A stretch of 64,000 bases of DNA from Flavobacterium sp. M31R6 (GTDB taxonomy: Bacteria > Bacteroidota > Bacteroidia > Flavobacteriales > Flavobacteriaceae), in contig NZ_CP054141.1 of NCBI RefSeq assembly GCF_013284035.1, positions 2,294,001 through 2,358,000 on the forward strand. The letters are read 5' to 3'. A program made the translations under genes and the position numbers. The notes under the pieces were generated by a model. It had not been told where the DNA came from, ran no database searches, and worked only from the letters and a program-made list of their open reading frames with translations. Below, in pieces: positions 26,299 to 35,618 of this stretch. Each line of letters starts with the position of its first letter. Positions within the stretch are counted from its first letter, which is position 1.

Positions 26299-27543
26299 AT
26301 GAAGAACTCAAAATATTATCCTTGGATGGTAGTGGGCTTGCTATGGGTTGTAGCGTTGCTCAACTATATGGATAGGCAAATGTTGGCCACCATGCGCCCT
26401 TCAATGGAAGCAGACATTCCAGAATTGGTCTCTGGGGAGAATTTTGGACGCTTAATGGCAATATTTCTTTGGATATATGCTTTGATGAGCCCAGTGTCAG
26501 GCCTTATAGCTGATAAATTAAATAGGAAGTGGTTGATTGTTGGGAGTTTATTTGTTTGGTCTGCAGTTACCTATGCCATGGGATATGCAACGGGTTATGA
26601 TCAAGTGTATTGGTTAAGAGCACTTATGGGTGTTAGCGAAGCATTGTATATTCCTGCGGGATTATCTTTAATTGCCGATTATCATCAGCAAAAAACAAGA
26701 TCACTTGCCATAGGAATTCACATGACTGGTCTTTATGTCGGGTCAGCTTTAGGAGGATTTGGAGCAACGATTGCGGCTGCTTATTCTTGGCATACAACCT
26801 TTCATTATTTTGGTTTAATCGGAGTTACTTATGCTGTTGTTTTGGTTTTTCTCTTATTCGAGAAAAAAGCTCCACAGATCAAGTCAGTAGATTCTAATTT
26901 AAAATCAGAAGCAGAAAAAAGCTCTGTTTTTAAAGGATTAGGATTGTTGTTTACGAATATTTCGTTTTGGATTATTTTATTCTTTTTTGCAACAATCAGC
27001 CTACCGGGTTGGGCTACCAAAAATTGGCTGCCAACATTGTTCTCGGATAATTTAGGAATTTCTATGGAACAGGCCGGACCATTGGCAACAATAACAATTT
27101 CAATGTCTTCTTTGTTAGGGGTTATTTTCGGAGGAATATTATCCGATAAATGGGTTGTCAAAAATATCAAAGGGAGAGTTTATACAAGTGCTATCGGATT
27201 GAGTCTAACGATTCCTGCCTTATTGTTAATTGGTTTCGGCAATTCTCTCTTTCATATTGTAAGTGCTGCTCTTTGTTTCGGAATTGGCTACGGAATGTTT
27301 GATGCCAATAATATGCCGATACTTTGTCAATTTGTTTCGTCAAAGCAAAGAGCAACGGCCTATGGAATTTTGAATATGACGGGTGTTGGTTGCGGTGCAT
27401 TGGTTACATCATTATTAGGAAAATATGCAGATGCAGGAACATTAGGAAATGGTTTTGCAATGATGGCTGGTGTTGTATTGGTTGCGTTATTGGTTCAAGT
27501 TATTTTTCTGCGTCCTCAGGTTAACGATTACATTGATGCATAA
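26299..27543 (+). CDS. nanT: MFS transporter, probable sialic acid uptake (NanT-like)
   Basis: A 414-residue integral inner-membrane protein with about twelve membrane helices. It begins YPWMVVGLLWVVALLNYMDR, the start typical of the anion:cation symporter branch of the major facilitator family that carries sugar acids and sialic acid. The inter-helix motif GLIADKLNRKW follows helix 2. Placement between the mutarotase and the sialate esterase indicates import of free N-acetylneuraminate across the inner membrane. The substrate is inferred; the family also includes hexuronate carriers. Confidence 0.85.
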   Translation: MKNSKYYPWMVVGLLWVVALLNYMDRQMLATMRPSMEADIPELVSGENFGRLMAIFLWIYALMSPVSGLIADKLNRKWLIVGSLFVWSAVTYAMGYATGYDQVYWLRALMGVSEALYIPAGLSLIADYHQQKTRSLAIGIHMTGLYVGSALGGFGATIAAAYSWHTTFHYFGLIGVTYAVVLVFLLFEKKAPQIKSVDSNLKSEAEKSSVFKGLGLLFTNISFWIILFFFATISLPGWATKNWLPTLFSDNLGISMEQAGPLATITISMSSLLGVIFGGILSDKWVVKNIKGRVYTSAIGLSLTIPALLLIGFGNSLFHIVSAALCFGIGYGMFDANNMPILCQFVSSKQRATAYGILNMTGVGCGALVTSLLGKYADAGTLGNGFAMMAGVVLVALLVQVIFLRPQVNDYIDA

Positions 27544-27589
27544 AAACATTTTAATTTTTTAGAATTTTTGAGTTGGTTATTTGGTTGTT

Positions 27590-27630
27590 TATCTGCTGAG
27601 GTGGAATTAAAACTTTCACCTTGGCTGATA
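27590..27630 (+). terminator. Imperfect hairpin after the transporter gene
   Basis: TATCTGCTGAGGTGGAA (27590-27606) pairs imperfectly with TTTCACCTTGGCTGATA (27614-27630). A T-rich stretch follows about 20 bases later. It may partly end transcription before the esterase gene. Confidence 0.45.
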
Positions 27631-27740
27631 ACTTTAGTTTGCATTTTTTTTATAAATAAAAAATTTCAAGATTCATAAACACAAACAGGGATTGATAATT
27701 ACGATGCCATTTTCTATTAAAAAATAAATATTAGCTGCAC

Positions 27741-29849
27741 ATGAATAATTCTAAAGGATACCTATTATTTCTACTGATTCTTTTATTGTTTTTAAAAAAC
27801 AATAGAATAGTGGCGCAAACTTCTTTGGTGAAGGTAGCGTGTATAGGAGATTCTGTGACTGCAGGTTATCTTTTAGCGAATCCTGTTACGGATTCCTATC
27901 CTTCACAACTCCAAATAATGATGGGGAATAACTATGAGGTAAAAAACTTTGGGCACAGTGGAGCAACACTTTTAAAAAAAGGACATACACCCTACTGTAA
28001 AACCAAAGAATGTGCTGATGCGATTGCTTTTGCACCCGATATAGCGATTATCCATTTAGGATTGAATGATACAGATCCAAGAAACTGGCCGAATTACAAA
28101 GAAGAATTCGATGCCGATTATGCTTGGTTGTTGGATACTTTAAAAAAGCAAAATCCAAAAGTAAAACTATATATCTGTCGTTTGACACCAATCTTTAATG
28201 AACATCCTCGCTTTAAATCAGGGACAAGAGATTGGTTTTGGGAAATCCAAGCGCATATCGAAAGAATTGCAAAAGCGAATCAAGTTGGTTTAATCGATTT
28301 GCACGAAAAATTATATAACCGTCCGGATCTTTTTCCAGATGCATTACATCCAGTCAAAGAAGGAGCAGCTATCTTGGCACAAACTGTTTATGGGAATGTC
28401 ACAAAAGATTTTGGCGGGCTAAAATTGGCAGCTGTTTTTACAGATAATATGGTTTTACAGCGCAATCAACCTATTGTTATTTATGGCAAAGCCAATGGAG
28501 GTGATCCAATAAAAATCTCATTCCTGCAACAAAAAAAGACAGTAATTACAGATGAATATGGTAAATGGAAAGTCCGCTTTCCGGCAATGATTGAAGGTGG
28601 GCCTTATCAGATGACCATTCAGAATAAAGGAAATAGTATTCTCTTGAAAAATATATTAGTTGGGGATGTTTGGTTTTGTTCGGGACAATCGAATATGGCT
28701 TTTCCGCTCCAAAAATCTGAAAATGGAATGGCCGAGGTAAATAAGGCAATTGCTAATTCGAAACTTCGCTTGTTGAATTGGAAAGTGATACAAGAAACAG
28801 ATGATATGGCATGGGATTCTGTCACTTTAGCTAAAACCAATCAATTAAAATTTTTCTCGGGAAGTTGGGCTGTTTGTGATTCAACATCGGCAAAAGACTT
28901 TTCGGCAATTGCCTATTATTTCGGTAAAAATATCGCTCATGAGGAAAATGTTCCAATTGGTTTAATCCAAGTGGCGGTCGGTGGTTCGCCCATCGAATCT
29001 TGGATGGACAGATACACATTAGAACATGATGACAAAGAAGTGGATGTATTGAACAACTGGCGAAAATCAGATTTTATTATGCCTTGGGTTCGGGAACGTG
29101 CTGGGGTAAATTTAAAAAACGCCACCAATCCCAAACAGCGACATCCGTACGATCCCTGTTATAATTTTGAATCGGGAGTAGCAGATTTTACTCAATTTCA
29201 AATCAAAGGTGTTCTTTGGTATCAAGGGGAAAGTAATGCCCATAATGTCGCTCTTTACGAACATCTTTTTCCTGTAATGGTGCAAAGTTGGAGAAAAGCT
29301 TGGGGTGTCGATTTCCCTTTTTATTATGTGCAATTATCAAGTACCGATCGACCAACTTGGCCTGAATTTCGAGAGGTGCAAAATAAAATTCAAAGTCAAA
29401 TCCCGAATAGTGGAATGGCTATTAGTATGGATTATGGTGATGAAAAAAATGTGCATCCAATAAAGAAGAAAGAGGTTGCAGACCGTCTCGCCCGTTTGGC
29501 ATTGCATTATACGTATAAAAAAGCAATTGCTGCCAACGGACCATTAGCATTAAAAGCAGAACAAAAAAAAGAAACGATTTGGATATCTTTTGCGTCAGCG
29601 AAACATTTAAGTACCTCAGATAAAAAAGCAGTATTAGGTTTTGAATTAGTAACAGATAAAGGGAAACACATAGAAACTGAAGCTTCAATTGTAAATAATC
29701 AAGTAGTTATAAGCATTCCGAAAGGGGAGAACATTAAAACGGTTTTGTACGCATGGAAGCCATTTACATTAGCCAATTTGGTTAACGAATCAAGTTTACC
29801 GTGTTCTACTTTTAGATTAGAAGTGGACACTTTCCAAAAAAATAAATAA
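27741..29849 (+). CDS. Two-module SGNH esterase: GDSL domain fused to sialate O-acetylesterase
   Basis: A 702-residue secreted protein (signal peptide to about Gln26). The N-terminal module, about 30-225, is an SGNH hydrolase with GDSVTAG (Ser38), HLGLNDTD and DALHPVKEG. The C-terminal module, about 230-690, is a sialate 9-O-acetylesterase domain with WFCSGQSNMAF (Ser317), VLWYQGESNAH and a later DYGDEKNVHP carrying the Asp-His pair. Both catalytic sets look complete, so it could remove acetyl groups from two positions or two glycans. De-acetylation is needed because sialidase and lyase act poorly on O-acetylated sialic acid. It lies between the transporter and the epimerase. Confidence 0.88.
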   Translation: MNNSKGYLLFLLILLLFLKNNRIVAQTSLVKVACIGDSVTAGYLLANPVTDSYPSQLQIMMGNNYEVKNFGHSGATLLKKGHTPYCKTKECADAIAFAPDIAIIHLGLNDTDPRNWPNYKEEFDADYAWLLDTLKKQNPKVKLYICRLTPIFNEHPRFKSGTRDWFWEIQAHIERIAKANQVGLIDLHEKLYNRPDLFPDALHPVKEGAAILAQTVYGNVTKDFGGLKLAAVFTDNMVLQRNQPIVIYGKANGGDPIKISFLQQKKTVITDEYGKWKVRFPAMIEGGPYQMTIQNKGNSILLKNILVGDVWFCSGQSNMAFPLQKSENGMAEVNKAIANSKLRLLNWKVIQETDDMAWDSVTLAKTNQLKFFSGSWAVCDSTSAKDFSAIAYYFGKNIAHEENVPIGLIQVAVGGSPIESWMDRYTLEHDDKEVDVLNNWRKSDFIMPWVRERAGVNLKNATNPKQRHPYDPCYNFESGVADFTQFQIKGVLWYQGESNAHNVALYEHLFPVMVQSWRKAWGVDFPFYYVQLSSTDRPTWPEFREVQNKIQSQIPNSGMAISMDYGDEKNVHPIKKKEVADRLARLALHYTYKKAIAANGPLALKAEQKKETIWISFASAKHLSTSDKKAVLGFELVTDKGKHIETEASIVNNQVVISIPKGENIKTVLYAWKPFTLANLVNESSLPCSTFRLEVDTFQKNK

Positions 29850-29941
29850 GTCAGCAAGAACTATATAGAGATAAATATTAATGATAGATCGATCGAAAAT
29901 TTGCTTTGCATTATTCGTTTCGGCTTAAAAATTCCAAAAAA

Positions 29942-31129
29942 ATGAGCTATTCAAATACAGAACTTCAAAACCTTAAAGATTTTTATCAGAACCAATTACT
30001 AAATGATACAATTCCTTTTTGGTTTCCCCGCTCGATAGATACTGAATATGGGGGGTATTTATTGATGCGTGATCAAGACGGAAGTTTAATAGATGATGAT
30101 AAAGCGGTCTGGATTCAGGGGCGTGCTTCGTGGTTATTGGCAACGCTTTATAATACAGTAGAACCTAAAAAAGAATGGCTGGAGGGGGCAAAATCGGGTA
30201 TCGATTTTTTAAACAGTCATTGTTTTGACACGGATGGACAGATGTTTTTTCATGTCACACGTGAGGGACTGCCTATTAGAAAAAGGCGCTATTTTTTTTC
30301 TGAAACTTTTGCAGTAATTGCAATGTCTGCTTACGCAAAAGCGAGCGGGGACGAAGCTGTTGCTGAAAAAGCTCGTTTTTTATTTGGAAAGTGTATTGAA
30401 TATGCTACGGTACCAGGTTTATTGGAACCTAAGTTTACTTCAACCCGACCTTCCAAAGGAATTGGCGTTCCCATGATTATGATGAATACAGCCCAACAAT
30501 TAAGAGAAAACATTGGTGATCCACGCTGCGATGAATGGATAAGCAAATGGATTGCCGAAATAGAACGTGATTTTGTAAAAGAGGATATCAAATGTGTGAT
30601 GGAGCAAGTCGCGCCTGATGGATCTATTATGGATCATATTGATGGGCGTACTTTGAATCCAGGTCATGCTATTGAAGGGGCTTGGTTTATTTTGCATGAA
30701 GCAAAATATAGAAACAATGATCCTCATTTAATTGCTCTGGGCTGTAAAATGTTGGATTATATGTGGGAACGCGGTTGGGATAAGGAACATGGCGGAATTT
30801 TATATTACCGAGATGTTTATGATAAACCCGTTCAGGAATATTGGCAAGACATGAAGTTCTGGTGGCCACATAACGAAGTAATTATAGCAACACTGCTGGC
30901 TTACACTATGACAGGAGACGAAAAATATGCCAAATGGCATAAAATGGTTCATGATTATGCCTATGAGAAATTCCATGATGACAAGAATGGAGAATGGTTT
31001 GGCTATCTGCATAGAGACGGGAGTATAGCGCAAACCGCCAAAGGAAATATGTACAAAGGACCCTTTCATTTGCCTCGCCAAGAATGGTACTGTCTTCAGA
31101 TCTTAAATGAGCATTTGAAAAACGTATAG
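29942..31129 (+). CDS. N-acylglucosamine 2-epimerase (AGE/RenBP family)
   Basis: A 395-residue cytoplasmic alpha/alpha-barrel enzyme. I chose the ATG at 29942 (MSYSNTELQ); an upstream start at 29906 would add 12 residues with no family resemblance. Hallmarks are WFPRSIDTEYGGYLLMRDQD, KAVWIQGRASWLLATLY, FSETFAVIAMSAYAKAS, LNPGHAIEGAWFILHEA and KFWWPHNEVIIATLLAY. The family converts N-acetylmannosamine to N-acetylglucosamine without prior phosphorylation. It therefore continues from NanA and makes a ManNAc kinase unnecessary. The sialidase gene follows after 56 bases. Confidence 0.9.
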   Translation: MSYSNTELQNLKDFYQNQLLNDTIPFWFPRSIDTEYGGYLLMRDQDGSLIDDDKAVWIQGRASWLLATLYNTVEPKKEWLEGAKSGIDFLNSHCFDTDGQMFFHVTREGLPIRKRRYFFSETFAVIAMSAYAKASGDEAVAEKARFLFGKCIEYATVPGLLEPKFTSTRPSKGIGVPMIMMNTAQQLRENIGDPRCDEWISKWIAEIERDFVKEDIKCVMEQVAPDGSIMDHIDGRTLNPGHAIEGAWFILHEAKYRNNDPHLIALGCKMLDYMWERGWDKEHGGILYYRDVYDKPVQEYWQDMKFWWPHNEVIIATLLAYTMTGDEKYAKWHKMVHDYAYEKFHDDKNGEWFGYLHRDGSIAQTAKGNMYKGPFHLPRQEWYCLQILNEHLKNV

Positions 31130-31185
31130 TTTTCGAATAGCAAAAGAGTATAATTAAATTTCACTATTAACTAAAACCACAAATT

Positions 31186-34100
31186 ATGAAAAAATTATTA
31201 CATGAGTTTTGTTTGCTTTTTTGTTTTGTTTATTGTTTGAATCTTAATGCACAAAGCGGTAAGGTGTTAAACTTAAATGGAGTCAATACGTATATGTCAG
31301 TGGCTGACCATCCCGATTTAGATTTTGGCGCAAGCCAAAGCAAAACCGTTACCTGTTGGATAAAAACCAGTACGACTACCGGAACTCCAAGAATTTTTGC
31401 CAAAAGAGCCGGTTCTTCCGGGAATGGATATGAATTTTGGACAGGAAATGGATCTAACGCGGGTAAGTTTGCTATGAATATGAGTGGAACTGGTACGCCA
31501 AATAACATCAGTACGGCGGGATATTCACCTACTTCTGTAGCCGATGGGAATTGGCATCATGTCGCTTTGGTATTGGATGCGTCCAGTACTCGAACATTAT
31601 ATGGCTACTTAGATGGTGTTTTGGTTAATACAGGAAAAACGTTTACTTCAACGACATCCGATTTTTCCAACGCACTAAGTTTTATAGTTGGAGCAACCTC
31701 TGATGCTGTGAATAGTTATAAATGGGCAGGCCAAATTGATAATATTCGAATTTGGAATAAAGCCATGACAGCAACTGAATTGCAAGCGGATATGACTTCC
31801 GTAATAACGGGACCTACGGCTAATCTTTTGGGAGCTTGGGATTTTGAAAATGTAACTGGTACAACTGTTCCAGATATTTCAGGAAATAATCATCCTGGAA
31901 CGCTTTTTGGATCACCAACCACTTCAAATGCTTATCCGATGGTTTTGGCTTTGGATGGTGTGAACGATTATATGTCGGTTACAAACCATTCCGATTTTAA
32001 TCTAGCTGCGGGACAAAGTTTAACGATTACTTGTCGTATAAAGACTGCTGATTTCTCCAAACGTATTCTGAGCAAAAGACCTGGTGGAACAGGGGTAGGG
32101 TACGAGTTTATTAATAATTCGTCTGCTGGCGGAGGTCAGTTTGGAGTTAACTTAACTACAAGCGCAGGAGCTGCAGGACCTCCATACGGAACTTCCACTA
32201 TATCAAACAATGTTTGGCATCATCTGGCGATGGTCATAGATGTAGCGACCACAAGTTGTAAAATATATGTTGATGGCGCTTTGCAACAAACTAAAACTAC
32301 TACTAATATAGGTGGAAGCAATACGGTTTCGAACACAGGTGATTTATTTTTTGGAACGTTAAACAACCTGGCTTCTTTTATGAATGGGCAATTGGATGAT
32401 ATTCGTTTTTGGAATAAAGCCATGACTGCGACAGAAGTCTTGAGTGATAAAACTACTATTGTTATAGGAAACGAGACAAATCTTTTGGCGGCATGGGATT
32501 TTGAAAATGTGAGTGGGACAACCGTTCCGGATATTTCAGGTCACAATCATCCCGGAACGCTAAATGGCGGTGCTGCGGTAATCGCCCAAACTAATACCAT
32601 GCAAATAAACACTGTATCGTTGGTGCAAACTGAATTGCCAACGGGTATGGGGGATACGGACCAACGCATTGTTGCCGTAAAAGTTTCGGCTAGCGGTACG
32701 GTCAATCCACTTTCGCTAAGTGCACTAAAATTTACTATGACAGGAACGACAAATGTAAGTGATGTTACCGATATAAAAATCTATTCCAGCGGAACTACGG
32801 CCGTTTTTAATCTCGCTACGGCGACTTTATTTGGAAGTATAGCTCCAGCGACAGGTGCCTTAACGGTTAACGGAAGTAAAGCCTTGGTTTCTGGCGACAA
32901 TTATTTTTGGATTACCTATGATGTGGCTGCTGGTGCTACCGAAGGAAATGTACTGGATGCTACTTGTGAATCCATTGTTGCCAATTCGGTTACTTATAAT
33001 TCTGTTGCAAGTACTGTTGCCGGTAATAGAGTTGTTTTATTAGGAAATACTCTTTTATATACTCCTGGAGATGCGGGATCTGCCAGTTATCGCATCCCTG
33101 CAATCATTACAGCTGCCGATGGGTCTTTGGTAACGGTAACCGATAAAAGATGGAATGGAGCTGGGGATTTGGCTGCCAAAATTGATCCTGTAGTGCGTCG
33201 CAGTACTGATAACGGAAAAACATGGTCAGCTCCTGTAACCATAGCAAACTTTGGAGGGCCCAACGGTGCCGGCGATGCGGTATTGGTTATAGACAAAGCG
33301 ACTGGAAATTTATTATGTTTATTTGTTGCCGAAAAAGGATTTTTTGCCTCAACACCAACAAATCCAATAAAAATACAATATTGTAGAAGTACCGATAATG
33401 GAATCACGTGGGGAGCTCCAGTAGATATTACCAATCAAATTTATGGTGCGGGTTGCAGTAATCCAATTACTCAAAATTGGTTAGGAGTATTTATTGGCTC
33501 GGGTAGAGCACATCAATTGCGTGATGGATCTATTGTTGCAGCATTGACTGTTAGAGAATCAAGTGGTGGAATAAATAATTATATGATGTCCAGTACTGAT
33601 GGTGGAATTACTTGGACTCCATCAACAGGAAGGGCCGAAACAGGAGGAGATGAAGCCAAAATTGTGGAATTAAACAATGGGAATTTGATGATGAGTATTC
33701 GTAATTCGGGTACCAGAAGATTTAATGTTTCAACTGATAAAGGATTAACTTGGGGGACGGCATACAATCAAGCCGATTTGACTGATCCTAATTGTGATGG
33801 TGATTTTATACGATATACTTCAACGTTAGACGGATATGATAAGAATAGATTGTTGCATACGATTCCTTTTGCGGGAAATAGAACCAATGTTTCTGTTTTG
33901 ATGAGTACTGATGAAGGTGCTTCTTGGCCCGTTCGTAAAACCATATTCTCAGGAGCTTCTGCTTATTCAAGTATAACTGTTTTACCTGACGGAACCATGG
34001 GGATTTATTATGAAAATGGCGAAAATTCGACCTATCAAATGTATTTTGTTCGTTTTAGTTTAAATTGGTTGACCAATGGGGCAGATACTTTTATTCCAAA

Positions 34101-34407
34101 TTCAGGTTTGGCTGCTAAGTTGACATCAAAGAAAGCAATAGATTCAAATTTGAATACTGATTTAGAGTTTAATGCTACAATAGATCCCAATCCTACAACT
34201 GATATGGTAAGAGTTACTATTGATAATGCAAAAGGGAATGTTGAGGTTAAGTTATTTAGTTTACTTGGACAATTAGTAAGTAACGTGTCTCTAAAGGATA
34301 ATGAAAAAGAAATCTCACTTTCTCTGAGCAATCTAGTTAGCGGAATTTATATTCTAAAAGTAAGCGACAACAATGGGACGCTTTCTCAAAAAATAATAAA
34401 AAAGTAA
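31186..34407 (+). CDS. Secreted GH33 exo-alpha-sialidase with two LamG-like domains and a T9SS sorting domain
   Basis: A 1073-residue secreted enzyme (signal peptide ends at LNLNAQ). Two related concanavalin-like domains lie at about 25-220 and 255-465; both contain IRIWNKAMTATE or IRFWNKAMTATE and PDISG-NHPGTL. A BNR-associated domain is at about 475-620, then a sialidase propeller at about 625-985. The propeller has the YRIP arginine (Arg636), the Asp boxes STDNGKTW, STDNGITW, STDGGITW, STDKGLTW and STDEGASW, the segment GGDEAKIVEL, and the tyrosine region MGIYYENGE. Residues of about 998-1073 (DPNPTTDMV to LSQKIIKK) are a type IX secretion C-terminal domain. It cleaves terminal sialic acid outside the cell and closes the nan operon. 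Confidence 0.93.
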   Translation: MKKLLHEFCLLFCFVYCLNLNAQSGKVLNLNGVNTYMSVADHPDLDFGASQSKTVTCWIKTSTTTGTPRIFAKRAGSSGNGYEFWTGNGSNAGKFAMNMSGTGTPNNISTAGYSPTSVADGNWHHVALVLDASSTRTLYGYLDGVLVNTGKTFTSTTSDFSNALSFIVGATSDAVNSYKWAGQIDNIRIWNKAMTATELQADMTSVITGPTANLLGAWDFENVTGTTVPDISGNNHPGTLFGSPTTSNAYPMVLALDGVNDYMSVTNHSDFNLAAGQSLTITCRIKTADFSKRILSKRPGGTGVGYEFINNSSAGGGQFGVNLTTSAGAAGPPYGTSTISNNVWHHLAMVIDVATTSCKIYVDGALQQTKTTTNIGGSNTVSNTGDLFFGTLNNLASFMNGQLDDIRFWNKAMTATEVLSDKTTIVIGNETNLLAAWDFENVSGTTVPDISGHNHPGTLNGGAAVIAQTNTMQINTVSLVQTELPTGMGDTDQRIVAVKVSASGTVNPLSLSALKFTMTGTTNVSDVTDIKIYSSGTTAVFNLATATLFGSIAPATGALTVNGSKALVSGDNYFWITYDVAAGATEGNVLDATCESIVANSVTYNSVASTVAGNRVVLLGNTLLYTPGDAGSASYRIPAIITAADGSLVTVTDKRWNGAGDLAAKIDPVVRRSTDNGKTWSAPVTIANFGGPNGAGDAVLVIDKATGNLLCLFVAEKGFFASTPTNPIKIQYCRSTDNGITWGAPVDITNQIYGAGCSNPITQNWLGVFIGSGRAHQLRDGSIVAALTVRESSGGINNYMMSSTDGGITWTPSTGRAETGGDEAKIVELNNGNLMMSIRNSGTRRFNVSTDKGLTWGTAYNQADLTDPNCDGDFIRYTSTLDGYDKNRLLHTIPFAGNRTNVSVLMSTDEGASWPVRKTIFSGASAYSSITVLPDGTMGIYYENGENSTYQMYFVRFSLNWLTNGADTFIPNSGLAAKLTSKKAIDSNLNTDLEFNATIDPNPTTDMVRVTIDNAKGNVEVKLFSLLGQLVSNVSLKDNEKEISLSLSNLVSGIYILKVSDNNGTLSQKIIKK

Positions 34408-34418
34408 GATATTAAGAG

Positions 34419-34446
34419 AGCCCTCGGTATAATAGAGGGCTTTTTT
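34419..34446 (+). terminator. Rho-independent terminator after the sialidase gene
   Basis: AGCCCTC / GAGGGCT stem of 7 bp, 9-base loop, followed by a run of T. It starts 11 bases after the stop and marks the end of the nan operon. Confidence 0.85.
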
Positions 34447-34481
34447 AAAGAGTCAAGTAAAATAAAATGTAATTTTAAAAG

Positions 34482-35597
34482 ATGAAACAAGCTATTGTAA
34501 ACGGAATAATCCATACAGGTGATGAAATATTGAATAATGGTGTTGTCATTATCGAAAAGGGTATTATTCTTTCCGTTCAAAATGAAATCCCTACGGATAT
34601 TGAAGTTATTGATCTGAAAGGCAGTCATCTTTCGGCGGGATTTATTGACATCCAAATCAATGGAGGAGAGAAACACTATTTCAGTCAGTATCCAACGGAA
34701 GAAACGATTCAGGATATCTATGAATCCAGTTTAAAGTACGGGACAACCCATACACTTCCTTGTTTAATATCATCATCAAAGGAAACCATTTTTCAAGGGA
34801 TTCAAGCGATTAGAGACTATCGGTCAAAGCACAAAAATGGGGTATTGGGAATGCATTTAGAAGGCCCTTTTTTAAATCCTTTGAAACGAGGGGCGCATAG
34901 TTTGAATCAGGTTCGGAAGCCTACTAATTCGGAGTTGGAAGAGATTATTCGTTATGGTAAAGATGTTATAAAAGTTATTACTATTGCTCCAGAATGTTTT
35001 ACAGAAGAGCAACTGGATATGCTTTTGGAAAGTGGCATTGTGATTTCGGCTGGACATTCAACAATGACTTACAAAGAAGCGCAATATTATTTTTCGAAAG
35101 GGATACATTTAGTGACTCACTTATTTAATGCGATGACTCAGTTTGGGCATCGTGAACCGGGTTTAGTTGGGGCTACTTTTGACAACGAAGCTGTTTATGC
35201 TCCTGTAATTTTAGATGGTGCGCATTGTGATTATGCCGCTGCGAGAATAGCTTATCAATTAAAGAAAGAGAAATTCTTTTTGATTACGGATGCTGCATTT
35301 TTGGGACGTAAAGTTTCCAATTTCAAATGGGAGAATTTTGATGCTCATCTGGAAAATGGTTTTTATAGAAATGATGAAGGCAATTTGGCAGGAGCGAGTA
35401 TTTCAATGGATGAAGCTGTTCGTAATGCCAATCAACATTTGAATGTGACTATAGATGAGGCTATAAAAATGGGGACTTGTCGAGTAGCAGCCGCCATTAA
35501 AATGGAAGATAAATTGGGTAAAATAAAACCGGGGTATCCAGCCAGTTTTGTTCGTTTTAATAATGATTTATCAAAAGTTGAATCGTTAATTTTTTAA
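34482..35597 (+). CDS. nagA: N-acetylglucosamine-6-phosphate deacetylase (NagA)
   Basis: A 371-residue amidohydrolase. Metal and substrate motifs are HLEGPFLNPLKRGAHS (His125, Glu127), SAGHSTMTYKEA, THLFNAMTQFGHREPGLVG, ILDGAHCD and LITDAAFLG with the catalytic aspartate. It removes acetate from GlcNAc-6-phosphate, giving glucosamine-6-phosphate for the NagB-type enzyme two genes downstream. It takes over where the epimerase of the nan operon leaves off, after a kinase step. A transporter gene begins 21 bases after its stop. Confidence 0.93.
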   Translation: MKQAIVNGIIHTGDEILNNGVVIIEKGIILSVQNEIPTDIEVIDLKGSHLSAGFIDIQINGGEKHYFSQYPTEETIQDIYESSLKYGTTHTLPCLISSSKETIFQGIQAIRDYRSKHKNGVLGMHLEGPFLNPLKRGAHSLNQVRKPTNSELEEIIRYGKDVIKVITIAPECFTEEQLDMLLESGIVISAGHSTMTYKEAQYYFSKGIHLVTHLFNAMTQFGHREPGLVGATFDNEAVYAPVILDGAHCDYAAARIAYQLKKEKFFLITDAAFLGRKVSNFKWENFDAHLENGFYRNDEGNLAGASISMDEAVRNANQHLNVTIDEAIKMGTCRVAAAIKMEDKLGKIKPGYPASFVRFNNDLSKVESLIF

Positions 35598-35618
35598 TAA
35601 AGAGTAAAAAAATACATT

